DNA of 30,837 nucleotides from positions 1 to 30,837 of the forward strand of contig JAEDIV010000007.1 of the NCBI GenBank assembly GCA_016296675.1, in the 5' to 3' direction. Source of the stretch: Clostridia bacterium (GTDB lineage Bacteria; Bacillota; Clostridia; Christensenellales; Aristaeellaceae). The notes under the pieces were generated by a model. That model did not search any database. It was not told the DNA's origin and saw only the letters and a program-made list of their open reading frames with translations. The position numbers were made by a program, and so were the translations under genes. Positions 23,325 to 30,837 of this stretch are shown here, piece by piece (position 1 is the first letter of the stretch; the number at the start of each line of letters is the position of its first letter).

Positions 23325-24647
23325 TTACTTGTAGATGAAATTGTACAGCGCGGCTTTGTTCTTTTCCTTATCCACGTCATACAATCTCGCGTCGTTGTTT
23401 CTGACCTCTTCCTTATATGAGCCTTGAACCGGCAGATACATCGACTCCGCCTGGGCAAAATTCGTTCTTCCAAGAACCACCTGCGCAAGATCCAGCATCT
23501 GAACAAGGCTGAGGTTGGTCGAATAGTAGCTGGCGTTTCTGACCGCCATATTGGTGAGTTCCGTGATGCTGGCGTTCTGAAGCTTGCTCATAAGCGCGTT
23601 CAGCACTTTCCTCTGGCGCTCGGTTCTTCCGTAGTCGCTGTCCAGTTTTCGGATGCGCGCGTATCCCAGCGTCTGCATACCGTTTAAGTGAACGGGCGTT
23701 CCATCGGTGGTATACGTCTGAAGAAGCGTCTTATAGTATTCCGCCTCTGCGGCGTCATACTCCATCTTGCCCTGCTTGATCAGAAGATGATACTGCTCCA
23801 TCACGTTGTGGTTGATATGCTTCATTTCGTTTTCGGTAATCTGCATATCTACGCCGCCGATCGCCTCGGCAATCTTCGCAAAGCCGCTGAAATCCACATA
23901 GACATAATGCTGAATATTCATGCCGAAGGTCTCGTTGACCACTTTCATCGCGAGATTCGCGCCGCCGTAGAAGAAGGCATTGTTGATGCGCGTGCTCTTA
24001 TGCCCTTCAAAGGAAACATCGGTATCTCGCATGATGGAGACGAGCTTGACATTGCCCGTGACCTTGTTGATCGAACAGATAATCATCGTGTCGGTACGGG
24101 CAGGCTCATGAAGGATGCGCGAGTCGGTGCCGAGCAGGAGAATGTTCATCCACGTTTCATTCAGACCTTCGGTTACGCTAAGGTCGGTGACCTGGATGGA
24201 ATTGCCTTCATCCTCGGGCGGCTGATCCGTCGGCTCTGCGTTTACAAGCTCCATAAATATATTGGGTTCGCCGCTGGTGCTCGTGTAGCTGTAAGGCGTA
24301 GGCGTGGGCTTTACATTTGCGCCCGTACCCTGTAAAAGCGCCGGCAGGAATTTCCAGGCAAAAAAGGCAATGGCCGCCAGAACAACGAGGACAATAAACA
24401 GGCGCAGCGCCTTTTTCTTCTTCTTTGCGCGCTTTTTCTTTTTCTTGGCATTCTGAACGGGCGGGCGCTTGTTCACAGGCTTTTTGATGTTTTCCTTGGG
24501 CTCCGCTTTCGCAATGGGCGCAGGCGCTTTTACAGGCGGCTTCTCGACAGCTCTTGCGTAGCCTGCCGGGCGCTGCGCAGTTTGCGCCTTGCTTCTGTTT
24601 TCCTGTATGCGCTGTCGGTCGAACTGGCCGTAGCGATTTTCGCTCAT
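23325..24647 (-). CDS. LytR-CpsA-Psr (LCP) family cell-wall glycopolymer ligase
   Basis: LCP proteins attach teichoic acids or other glycopolymers to peptidoglycan outside the membrane. The 440-residue product has a long cytoplasmic N-terminus (about 80 residues, rich in Lys, Pro and Ala, ending in a poly-Lys block at about 68-79), one membrane helix (81-105), a Thr/Pro/Ser-rich linker (about 108-145), and the LCP domain (about 165-350). Conserved stretches include ILLLGTDSR, ARTDTMII (183-190), SIMRDTDV (204-211) and YARIRKLDSDYGRTERQR (329-346), which hold the family's Asp/Arg residues. GGAGGAAG precedes the ATG, and the promoter is at 24679-24706. Single-gene unit. Confidence 0.93.
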   Translation of the reverse strand: MSENRYGQFDRQRIQENRSKAQTAQRPAGYARAVEKPPVKAPAPIAKAEPKENIKKPVNKRPPVQNAKKKKKRAKKKKKALRLFIVLVVLAAIAFFAWKFLPALLQGTGANVKPTPTPYSYTSTSGEPNIFMELVNAEPTDQPPEDEGNSIQVTDLSVTEGLNETWMNILLLGTDSRILHEPARTDTMIICSINKVTGNVKLVSIMRDTDVSFEGHKSTRINNAFFYGGANLAMKVVNETFGMNIQHYVYVDFSGFAKIAEAIGGVDMQITENEMKHINHNVMEQYHLLIKQGKMEYDAAEAEYYKTLLQTYTTDGTPVHLNGMQTLGYARIRKLDSDYGRTERQRKVLNALMSKLQNASITELTNMAVRNASYYSTNLSLVQMLDLAQVVLGRTNFAQAESMYLPVQGSYKEEVRNNDARLYDVDKEKNKAALYNFIYK

Positions 24648-24678
24648 TAATTTCTTCCTCCGCTAGTGTATCCCATAT

Positions 24679-24706
24679 ATTATACACAATACATGTTAAC
24701 AGTCAA
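24679..24706 (-). promoter_or_regulatory. Promoter of the LCP gene
   Basis: -35 TTGACT (24701-24706), 16-bp spacer, -10 TATAAT (24679-24684), about 25 nt before the ribosome binding site of the LCP gene. Confidence 0.75.
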
Positions 24707-24901
24707 CTTTTGTTAGGAGCGATTATTGTCATCAAAGTAAAAGAATTTATGGTGACAGATAGACGTATATAGTATATCACATCCATCCGAAAAGTGCAAC
24801 GCAAGCGCAAAAACGCACACCATATTTTTTGAATTTCATTGAATGTTCATCGTTATTTTCATTTCATCGGGTTACATTTCAGCCTCATACATAAAATAAA
24901 C
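24707..24901. other. Intergenic gap without a gene
   Basis: The AT-rich stretch between the LCP promoter and the terminator of the next minus-strand gene. No supported ORF, tRNA or clear structure was seen on either strand. Confidence 0.5.
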
Positions 24902-24930
24902 AGCGCCGCTTTTGGGATATAAGCGGCGCT
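24902..24930 (-). terminator. Terminator after the second oxidoreductase gene
   Basis: AGCGCCGCTT and AAGCGGCGCT form a perfect 10-bp stem around a 9-nt loop, followed on the minus strand by GTTTATTTTATG. It lies 64 nt past the stop codon. Confidence 0.8.
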
Positions 24931-24994
24931 TTCATTGAATTTACTTCATAATAATTACGTTTTTATTAATTAATGACACCTTATTCTGTCACCC

Positions 24995-26065
24995 TCAGCA
25001 GAACTTATCCAGTGGATTGAGCTCATGGCACTTTCTGATTACGGCGATCTGGCGTCTGACTTCTTCGGCATGAATGTACAAGGGTTTTCCAAGGAGAAGA
25101 TGCTCCTGAACAGTCGTATAGAAGTCATAAACTGCGCTGACAAACGCGCTTTCGCCTTCGCCCGCTACCCAGCTTTCCTCTACCCACGGAAGCTTCTCGC
25201 CGCAATAGGCGGGATTTCCGTCCTTTCCGGTCAGAGGAGTTCTGATCAGATGCTGTTCGGGCGCTTCAGAAGGAACAAAATATTTCCACTTCATTTCAGA
25301 AAGCGTGCCCCACATGCCGCCCTGTGTGCCCTGAATGTTATACGTTCCCCAGGGATAGGCATTGGAAGAAGAAATCTCAAGATCTACAAGCGGACGTCCC
25401 GGAAGCGTCATGATGAGCTTTACATAATCCTCCGCGTCTCCAAAGGTCGTGGCTCTGTCCATTTTGCAGAAGATCTCAGGAACTTCCGTGCCGCCCAGAA
25501 GCGTCAGCGCCTGATCCACAGGATGGGGGCCGGTGTTATAAAGAGAGCCCGCCACATTATCCTGAATGGTCTGCCAGTCCCATCTTCTCGCAAAGCCGGA
25601 AAAAGCGATATTGATCGCAACGATTCTTCCGAGTTTTCCGGAAGCAATCACTTCCTGCACTTTCTTAAAATACGGCGCAAGCCTGCTCTGCTGGAAGGGC
25701 GCGATCATGCATCCGTTTTCCTTGGCAACTTTGATGAGCTCGTCCGCTTCTTCAGGCGTTGCCGCCAGCGGCTTTTCAGTGACCACATTAAAGCCGTGCT
25801 TTAAAAGATCCAGCGTAACCGGATAATGATCCCAGCTGAAAGAGGCGTTTACGACAAAATCGATTTCGTCTTTTTTGTCAAACAGCGCTTTGTAACTTTC
25901 AAACGTCTCGCAGCCGAATTCCTTTTGGGCCTTCTGCCTGCGCTCTTCAATTGCATCTACTATGTATTTGACACAAAATCTGTCCGTATCGGTTTTAAAA
26001 TGCGCGCCGTGGATGGAATAACCGCTTCTGCCCTGTCCGATGATGGCAACATTCAGCTTTCTCAT
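24995..26065 (-). CDS. Gfo/Idh/MocA-family oxidoreductase (YdgJ/YvaA-like)
   Basis: An NAD(P)-dependent sugar or polyol dehydrogenase. The 356-residue product has the usual length: Rossmann motif GQGRSG (10-15) in VAIIGQGRSGYSIHGAHF, the family EKP motif at residues 97-99 (VVTEKPLA), and a C-terminal domain with NTGPHPVDQAL carrying the likely catalytic His. The sequence style resembles the YdgJ/YvaA-type scyllo-inositol dehydrogenase group, but I cannot fix the substrate. It is distinct from the shorter oxidoreductase at 8829-9698. GGAGG lies 7 nt before the ATG. It has its own promoter just after the YaiI gene and a terminator downstream, so it is expressed alone or with GH2 readthrough. 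Confidence 0.9.
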   Translation of the reverse strand: MRKLNVAIIGQGRSGYSIHGAHFKTDTDRFCVKYIVDAIEERRQKAQKEFGCETFESYKALFDKKDEIDFVVNASFSWDHYPVTLDLLKHGFNVVTEKPLAATPEEADELIKVAKENGCMIAPFQQSRLAPYFKKVQEVIASGKLGRIVAINIAFSGFARRWDWQTIQDNVAGSLYNTGPHPVDQALTLLGGTEVPEIFCKMDRATTFGDAEDYVKLIMTLPGRPLVDLEISSSNAYPWGTYNIQGTQGGMWGTLSEMKWKYFVPSEAPEQHLIRTPLTGKDGNPAYCGEKLPWVEESWVAGEGESAFVSAVYDFYTTVQEHLLLGKPLYIHAEEVRRQIAVIRKCHELNPLDKFC

Positions 26066-26095
26066 TTCAACGCCTCCGTAAAATATGTTTGATTC

Positions 26096-26124
26096 ATTAT
26101 ACTATTTTGCATCGTTCCCGTCAA
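26096..26124 (-). promoter_or_regulatory. Promoter of the second oxidoreductase gene
   Basis: -35 TTGACG (26119-26124), 17-bp spacer, -10 TATAAT (26096-26101). The -35 box directly abuts the stop codon of the upstream YaiI-family gene. Confidence 0.8.
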
Positions 26125-26580
26125 TCAATTCGCTTCAATAATGCTGATGAGGAGCCCTCGAAATGCGCTTTCAAAACGGATATCGTCTTCCTCCGTGCGC
26201 TTTTTGGGTCCTTTCAAATGATGCTTGCCCTTCCCCATGCGCGCCTTTTTCGCAAGGTGTCTGTCCATAAGAAGGCCGTCAATGTTGTCGTCTGAAAAGA
26301 TCTTGCCGCTTTGATGAATTGCGTGCGCCTTTTTTCCAAGCGCCAGCGCCGCCACGCCGTAATCCTGCGTGACCACAACGTCGCCCGCTTTTAAAAGATT
26401 GATCAGCGCAAAATCCACCGCGTCCGCGCCTGCGCCGATCACGCGCACGCGGCTGTAATCGGAAAAAAGCACATGATTGGTATCACAGATAAGCTCAACC
26501 GGCACATGCATCTCCCGCGCGACATCTTCAATAATCCGCACAACCGGACAGGCGTCTGCATCTACATAAACAGTAAACAT
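26125..26580 (-). CDS. YaiI/YqxD family protein (DUF188, PIN-like fold)
   Basis: A widespread conserved family with a PIN-nuclease-like arrangement of acidic residues; biological role not established. The 151-residue product has the family's hallmark N-terminus VYVDADACPV, then VTQDYGVAALAL (about 74-85), where the acidic Asp lies, and the DDNIDGLLMDRHLAKKARMG stretch (about 97-116). Length is normal. It starts 6 nt after the GH2 stop with only a weak ribosome binding site, so translational coupling is likely. The pairing with a glycosidase does not suggest a joint function. Confidence 0.92.
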   Translation of the reverse strand: MFTVYVDADACPVVRIIEDVAREMHVPVELICDTNHVLFSDYSRVRVIGAGADAVDFALINLLKAGDVVVTQDYGVAALALGKKAHAIHQSGKIFSDDNIDGLLMDRHLAKKARMGKGKHHLKGPKKRTEEDDIRFESAFRGLLISIIEAN

Positions 26581-26586
26581 ATTTCT

Positions 26587-28296
26587 TCAAACCTTCCCGA
26601 TTGCATCGTAAATTGCCTTCGACACCGGCAAAAATTCTTCCGGAAGAACCTTCATAACGCGCCTGTCATAGGTGATGAGGCCGTTGATTTCATCCTCCAC
26701 ATCGCTCAATTGCGTATAGATGGATCCGCAAAGGCCCTTTTCAATTGCCGGAATGATCTCATTTTGGTAAAGCGCGCAGATCCCCTCTGAAAGTTCCTTC
26801 CGGGATGCAAATTTTTTATATCCGAATTCCTTGTCCGGATTGAACACATGTCCCTTTTCCTGATAGGCATAGCCGCCGAATTCGCTGACGAGAACCGGCT
26901 TGTCTCCCCTTTTGATTTTTACAGGCTTAAAATAAACATGTTCCGCCGTTACATCCGTATCCGCGCCCTTGAACCATCCGGACACCGTAGCGATAAAGCG
27001 TGAATTGTCCATTTCTTTCATTTTTTCATACATGCGCTGGCTGTCAAACTGCCCCCAGCCCTCATTGAAAATCGTCCAGTAGACAATGGACGGATGATTT
27101 TTAAGCCGCTCTGCCGTCTCCTCCATACACTCGATAAACCGTTTTCTCGTCTTTTCATTCCTGTGCGCACGCACGTCGTTTTTCTTTTTAAATCCTACCG
27201 TAGGAAGCGCAGTATCGCGGATAAAATTGTAGTCGCCGTTATTGATCATGTCCTGAAAAACGCACATGCCAAGTTTATCGCACAGGTAATAGAACCATTC
27301 GGGTTCGCATTTGATGTGCTTTCGCAAAGTATTCAAGCCAAGCGATTTCAAAAACAGAATGTCCTTTTCATAATTCTCAGGCGCAGCCGGCGTAAAAAGA
27401 CCGTCCGGGTAATATCCCTGATCCAAAACGCCATGAAAAAAATACGGTTTTCCGTTTAGACACATGCGCTTTACGCCGCCGATTTCCTTTGTTTCAAGCG
27501 TGCGAAGCGCAAAATAGCTGTCCACCCTGTCTTCCCCGGAAGCAACAGTAAACGTATACAAATGCGGATTTTCCGGCGACCACAAAACAGGATTATCGAT
27601 GGAAATCTTCGTTTTTCTCCCGACAAGCGGAAAGGAAATCTCCTTGTCCCCGTGCAGAATCACTTCGCCGCAATCGCAGCCGCCGTCAACCGTAATCTCT
27701 GCCCAGTCCGCACCCGTTTGAATCGATATCTTCCTTATATATTTCTCCGGAACACATTCCATCCACACCGTCTGCCAGATCCCGGAAACCGGCGTATACC
27801 ACATGCCGCCGCGCGCATCAGTCTGCTTTCCATAAGGAAATTCGTGACTATGCAGTTCATCCGTCACACTGATTTCAATTGTATTTTCTTTCTGAAGCGC
27901 ATCCGTCACATCAAAACAGAACGGATGATATCCGCCTTCATGCTTTCCAATTTCCCTTCCGTTTAAATAAACATCGCAAACCTGATCGCACGCGCCGATA
28001 TGCAAAAGCACTCTGCCCCCATGAAACTCTTCTGGCAGGGAAAAACCACGCCTGTAGAACAGCTTTTCACCCTTATTATGGCCTCGCCCAACACCTGACA
28101 AAAGCGACTCGGGCGCAAACGGCACGCGTATCTTCTCGTCATACACTTTTTCAAAACCGCATCCGAAATCCCAGATCCCGTTCAAAGAATAAAAAGAATT
28201 CCTCTTCATCTGCGGTCTGGGGTAAACGTTCCAGATCTTTTCAGAAAGGCTTTCCCCTTCCTTTGTATATAATTTCTCAAAGCCCGAAAAGCGCAT
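26587..28296 (-). CDS. Glycoside hydrolase family 2 protein (beta-galactosidase/beta-glucuronidase type)
   Basis: Hydrolyses a beta-linked sugar from an oligosaccharide or glycoside. In the 569-residue product the GH2 sugar-binding jelly roll covers about 30-180 (YRRGFSLPEEFHGGRVLLHIGACDQVCDVYLNGREIGKHEGGY), an immunoglobulin-like domain about 185-265, and a TIM barrel about 270-560. The acid/base is Glu412 in FNEGWGQ and the nucleophile Glu472 in LVSEFGGY. There is no signal peptide, so it is probably cytoplasmic and acts on imported substrates. It is much shorter than LacZ (about 1020) and near the size of beta-glucuronidase (about 600). Start: ATG after AAGGGTGATTGG; a TTG two codons earlier is possible. 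Substrate is not determined. The promoter is at 28357-28385. Confidence 0.92.
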   Translation of the reverse strand: MRFSGFEKLYTKEGESLSEKIWNVYPRPQMKRNSFYSLNGIWDFGCGFEKVYDEKIRVPFAPESLLSGVGRGHNKGEKLFYRRGFSLPEEFHGGRVLLHIGACDQVCDVYLNGREIGKHEGGYHPFCFDVTDALQKENTIEISVTDELHSHEFPYGKQTDARGGMWYTPVSGIWQTVWMECVPEKYIRKISIQTGADWAEITVDGGCDCGEVILHGDKEISFPLVGRKTKISIDNPVLWSPENPHLYTFTVASGEDRVDSYFALRTLETKEIGGVKRMCLNGKPYFFHGVLDQGYYPDGLFTPAAPENYEKDILFLKSLGLNTLRKHIKCEPEWFYYLCDKLGMCVFQDMINNGDYNFIRDTALPTVGFKKKNDVRAHRNEKTRKRFIECMEETAERLKNHPSIVYWTIFNEGWGQFDSQRMYEKMKEMDNSRFIATVSGWFKGADTDVTAEHVYFKPVKIKRGDKPVLVSEFGGYAYQEKGHVFNPDKEFGYKKFASRKELSEGICALYQNEIIPAIEKGLCGSIYTQLSDVEDEINGLITYDRRVMKVLPEEFLPVSKAIYDAIGKV

Positions 28297-28356
28297 ATCC
28301 AATCACCCTTGTACATGTATATAAAAGACAAATTCATTTCCTTGTCATCTGAAATT

Positions 28357-28385
28357 ATTGTACCTTACGCATCCCCCTTTTTCAA
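28357..28385 (-). promoter_or_regulatory. Promoter of the GH2-yaiI unit
   Basis: -35 TTGAAA (28380-28385), 17-bp spacer, -10 TACAAT (28357-28362), 60 nt before the GH2 start. It is divergent to the plus-strand promoter at 28486-28515. The roughly 100-bp region between the two promoters holds no clear operator. Confidence 0.65.
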
Positions 28386-28485
28386 CTCTTTTTCCATTTT
28401 ATGGATATCCGTCCCCTTCCTGTTCATTTCCATTTACACAACCATGCTATTCTTTTTTTGCAATCCGTTATTTACTGAATTCGCG

Positions 28486-28515
28486 TTGACAGTTTAAATA
28501 TACTTCATATATAAT
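28486..28515 (+). promoter_or_regulatory. Promoter of the plus-strand membrane-protein genes
   Basis: -35 TTGACA (28486-28491), 18-bp spacer, -10 TATAAT (28510-28515), 30 nt upstream of the GTG start of the small membrane protein. Confidence 0.75.
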
Positions 28516-28545
28516 TTATTTATATAACATAAAGAGGTGTGTACT

Positions 28546-28884
28546 GTGTCAAGGAAAAGACAAGGTTTTTTCGGAAGCGTCTTGCTTATCATGCGTCTGC
28601 TTATCAGCGCCGCATTCACGCTTTTGATATTTGCGTTTCTTTTGGGTTTTGTCGCATTTCGCTGCATGCACTCAACAGGCAGCCACATGCTTGCCCAAAT
28701 GCTGTCGTCCTACCCCATCGTTAACATCATCCCCCAGATTTATTATCTGCCGTCAGAGCTTACGCAGATTCTTTCAAATCAGGAAGTTCTTGCGAAAGAT
28801 CAGCTTCCAAGCGATACCGCCGTCAGCGATCCGACTGTCTCCAGCGAAAACGCCAAAGATCTCTCTTTCATCGTTTCCCAATGA
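28546..28884 (+). CDS. Small single-pass membrane protein of unknown function
   Basis: No recognisable family. The 112-residue product has a basic N-terminus (SRKRQGFF), one long membrane helix (about residues 11-39), a short amphipathic stretch, and a Ser/Asp/Thr-rich tail (about 75-112), predicted extracytoplasmic. The start is GTG at 28546, preceded by AAAGAGG at 8-nt spacing; the earlier GTG at 28537 overlaps that site and is disfavoured. It is followed after 54 nt by a larger anchored protein gene, so the two are likely one operon and may form a cell-surface complex. That is inference from layout only. Confidence 0.7.
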   Translation: MSRKRQGFFGSVLLIMRLLISAAFTLLIFAFLLGFVAFRCMHSTGSHMLAQMLSSYPIVNIIPQIYYLPSELTQILSNQEVLAKDQLPSDTAVSDPTVSSENAKDLSFIVSQ

Positions 28885-28938
28885 ATCCCGCGCAGATACG
28901 CCCTGTTTTCTATGACTTTCCCGAAAAAGGAGTTCATT

Positions 28939-30722
28939 ATGTCAAAGCATAATCCCTATTTCCGTAAACGGCGCAAGCAAATTTCCGCTCATTTCAGCTT
29001 GGTGTTATTCACGCTGTTATGCTTCATCAGCGCAATTATACTGATCGGCTCATACACCGTGTTCAACGGCCCTTCCCAAACGATGAGCGATACCATCGTC
29101 CGTACGCTGGACCAGACAAGCGCACTAATAAAGCCCTGAACACCTATGAAAATTCGCTTCCCATCAACTACGCCAAAGCAATCATGCGACAGATGCAAAC
29201 GGGAGATATGTCCTGTTTGAATATTCTCAGCGAATCCGATTATGAAGCGCTTGAACTGCACATCACAGAAAACGGCTTATCTTATGTCGAAGCAAAAGAA
29301 ATCAACCGCGAAAAAGGCAACTATACATACCGCATCACCGCTCAGGGCGCTGCCATTTACGAATTCACCCTTGCGCCTGACGGCGATCAGTGGGAAATCG
29401 TCTCCGCTTCCATCAGTGATCTTGTGAAGAACAGGCATAAGGAGGCTTTCTCTCTTAAGCTGGCAGAAAGCATCAAGGAGCTGATTGTATCCTATAGCTA
29501 TGAAGAGCTGTATCCTCTGCTTGCGTCAACCGGCTATACCGAAGATACCATCGAAACCTTCACTGCATTCATGCGTCAAAACACGCCCTACAAAAATACC
29601 GTATCCCTCATCCGCAATGATGAAAACGATCGCCTTGGATATGATATTTTGTTCAAAAACAGCCTCTTTGGTCATATGGGCGTATCCGTAAACAGCGATA
29701 AGTCCTGGTATTTCAACGCTTTCAGCATGAACTCCGCCTTGGTGGATTCCTATATCGCGTATCTGGCGGACGAAAAAGCAAACGGGATTCTCAGCATGGT
29801 CAAGTCGCTCGACAGTGAAAGCCTCTATCCTATTTTGGTTTTAAACGGCTATCCTGATGGTTATCCGGAAAGATTCGCGCTTCTTCTTAACAGCATCGAC
29901 TCTATCGAAAACGCAACATGCTCAAGGATAGAAAACAGCGATCCCGCCGTCAGAAACTATCTGATTTCAACCCACGATAAGCGAATTGTCTCCTTCTCGC
30001 TCAGTTCAGTTCAATCCAACAAAAGCAAATCCTGGGAAATTTCTTCCTTTGAGATGCCGGTATGGGTTCCCTTCGAAGGTACAATCACTGCCCCCGCCTG
30101 CTTCACCGTAACTGTTGACGGAAAAACGCTTTCGGCGGCAGATGAAGTTGCCAGAACGGTTCCCCAAAACCTCGACAAATATCTCATCGCAAATGTTCCG
30201 GATATGGTGACCGTAGTTACATATTCTGTCTCAAGTCCTTTCACGCCGCTTGAAATAAACGCAGTATCCGAAGACGGGCGTCAGGGCACATTGACAAAAA
30301 CAAGCGACAGCAACTATCAATTCAGCCTTCCGCGCTGTGATGAACAGTACGCAGACGAACTGCACGATTTCCTTGTAGACTTTGCTGAAACCTTTGGTCT
30401 TTTCACCTTAAACGATGCGCCTTATAACATAATGCTGAATTTCGTCGACCGCAATTCATCCGCATATGACTACGTGTATAAAGGCGATTATTATTGGACC
30501 AAGGATCATTATGAGGATAAGACCTCGTTTGCCAATTTCAGAGCCGAAAACTTTGTCAGTCTGAGCGATCAGATTATCGCCTGCGATGTCAAGTATGAAA
30601 TGACCGTCGTCTATCACAGAGGAGACACCGTCGAAACCTATTATCCCGCCTATCGGGTATACCTCAGAAACACGACCGGCAAGTGGATGATCTTCTCGTT
30701 CAATACGCTTTCTGATGGATAG
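28939..30722 (+). pseudogene. Frameshifted gene for a membrane-anchored protein with apparent NTF2-like repeats
   Basis: The ATG at 28939 (after AAAAAGGAG) opens a frame encoding SKHNPYFRKRRKQ and a membrane helix (about residues 20-43), which stops at 29139. From about 29120 a 1-nt-shifted frame (-1) stays open to 30722 and lacks its own ribosome binding site or signal. Joined, they give about 594 residues: an anchor plus a large extracytoplasmic part. Within it, four segments each end in a similar strand, DQWEIVSAS, KSWYFNAFSM, KSWEISSFEM and GKWMIFSFNTL, suggesting repeated NTF2/SnoaL-like modules, with a different beta-rich insert (about residues 375-450). Either the gene is broken or the frameshift is a sequencing error; the downstream frame shows no further stops. 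No named family recognised. Confidence 0.7.
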
Positions 30723-30728
30723 CCAATC

Positions 30729-30764
30729 GCCAAACGGGATCAGCAGCTGCTGATCCCGTTTGGC
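30729..30764 (+). terminator. Perfect 36-nt palindrome after the frameshifted gene
   Basis: GCCAAACGGGATCAGCAG is followed directly by its exact complement, so RNA would fold into a 16-bp stem with an AGCT loop. It lies 6 nt past the stop codon. No U-tract follows on either strand, so it is an atypical terminator, or an mRNA 3'-end stabiliser or protein-binding palindrome. Confidence 0.6.
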
Positions 30765-30812
30765 AATCTATGCGTCATTAAGGCGGCGATTGAGAATTTC
30801 CACTTTGCACTC

Positions 30813-30837
30813 TTGACATTCTTTTTCCGTAATGCTA
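30813..30837 (+). promoter_or_regulatory. Truncated promoter at the right window edge
   Basis: TTGACA at 30813-30818 is followed by exactly 17 bp and then TA, the first two bases of a possible -10, at the window end. It suggests a plus-strand gene starting just outside the window. Confidence 0.35.

Noticed and set aside
24554..24772. 72-codon plus-strand ORF crossing the LCP start and promoter
   Set aside because: No ribosome binding site, overlaps a well-supported gene and promoter on the other strand.
29075..29081. CCCAAAC as a possible -1 programmed frameshift site in the anchored protein gene
   Set aside because: The heptamer is not in the X-XXY-YYZ register: the reading frame is TCC-CAA-ACG. 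A shift this early would also add an unconvincing Arg/Tyr-rich stretch, so mutation or sequencing error nearer 29100-29139 is preferred.
1..30837. Search for CRISPR arrays, tRNA genes, insertion sequences or phage genes
   Set aside because: No regularly spaced repeats, no tRNA-like cloverleaf, no transposase, integrase or phage structural motif was recognised by eye.

Overview
The window reads as a stretch of a Gram-positive, Clostridia-type (Firmicutes) chromosome. The support is a Spo0A-like regulator, MutS2, the NfeD/FloA pair, a LytR-CpsA-Psr cell-wall protein, strong AAGGAGG-type ribosome binding sites, TTGACA/TATAAT promoters with 16-18 bp spacers, and moderate GC. The exact order or genus cannot be fixed from sequence alone. 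A gut or rumen clostridial lineage is a guess based on the sugar transporter and glycoside hydrolase genes. No tRNA, rRNA, CRISPR array, transposase or phage gene was seen.

Layout. 1-3033 (minus): start of the S10 ribosomal protein operon, rpsJ-rplC-rplD-rplW-rplB, with rplB running off the left edge and a roughly 245-nt structured leader behind a clear promoter. 3317-7913 (minus): a CUT2 (ribose-type) sugar ABC transporter, ATPase-permease-binding protein. Its permease carries an unusual N-terminal TM/coiled-coil/TM extension. 8027-9756 (minus): a Gfo/Idh/MocA oxidoreductase overlapping a FrcK-like P-loop kinase, between its own promoter and a perfect terminator. 9765-10588 (minus): a spo0A-like gene. 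10649-16189 (minus): nfeD, floA, a small membrane-anchored protein, a LytTR response regulator, tldD and tldE, closely spaced and closed by a terminator. 16247-22532 (minus): U32 hydroxylase/peptidase, mutS2, an HtrA/DegP-like protease and a Nudix hydrolase, apparently one operon. 22577-23317 (plus): a uracil-DNA-glycosylase-fold protein, diverging from the U32 operon. 23325-24706 (minus): an LCP protein. 24902-26124 (minus): a second Gfo/Idh/MocA oxidoreductase. 26125-28385 (minus): a GH2 glycosidase followed by a YaiI/YqxD protein. 28486-30837 (plus): a small membrane protein, a frameshifted gene for a large membrane-anchored protein built of apparent NTF2-like repeats, a perfect 36-nt palindrome, and the -35 box of a promoter cut by the window edge.

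How it fits together. The left and middle parts are housekeeping: translation, mismatch/recombination control, membrane microdomains, proteolysis and nucleotide clean-up. Two small carbohydrate islands (transporter + kinase + oxidoreductase; GH2 + oxidoreductase) suggest uptake and modification of sugars or glycosides. The least explained parts are the permease extension, the S10 leader, the Spo0A variant with an altered acidic pocket, the orphan LytTR regulator next to TldD/TldE, and the repeat-built surface protein at the right end.
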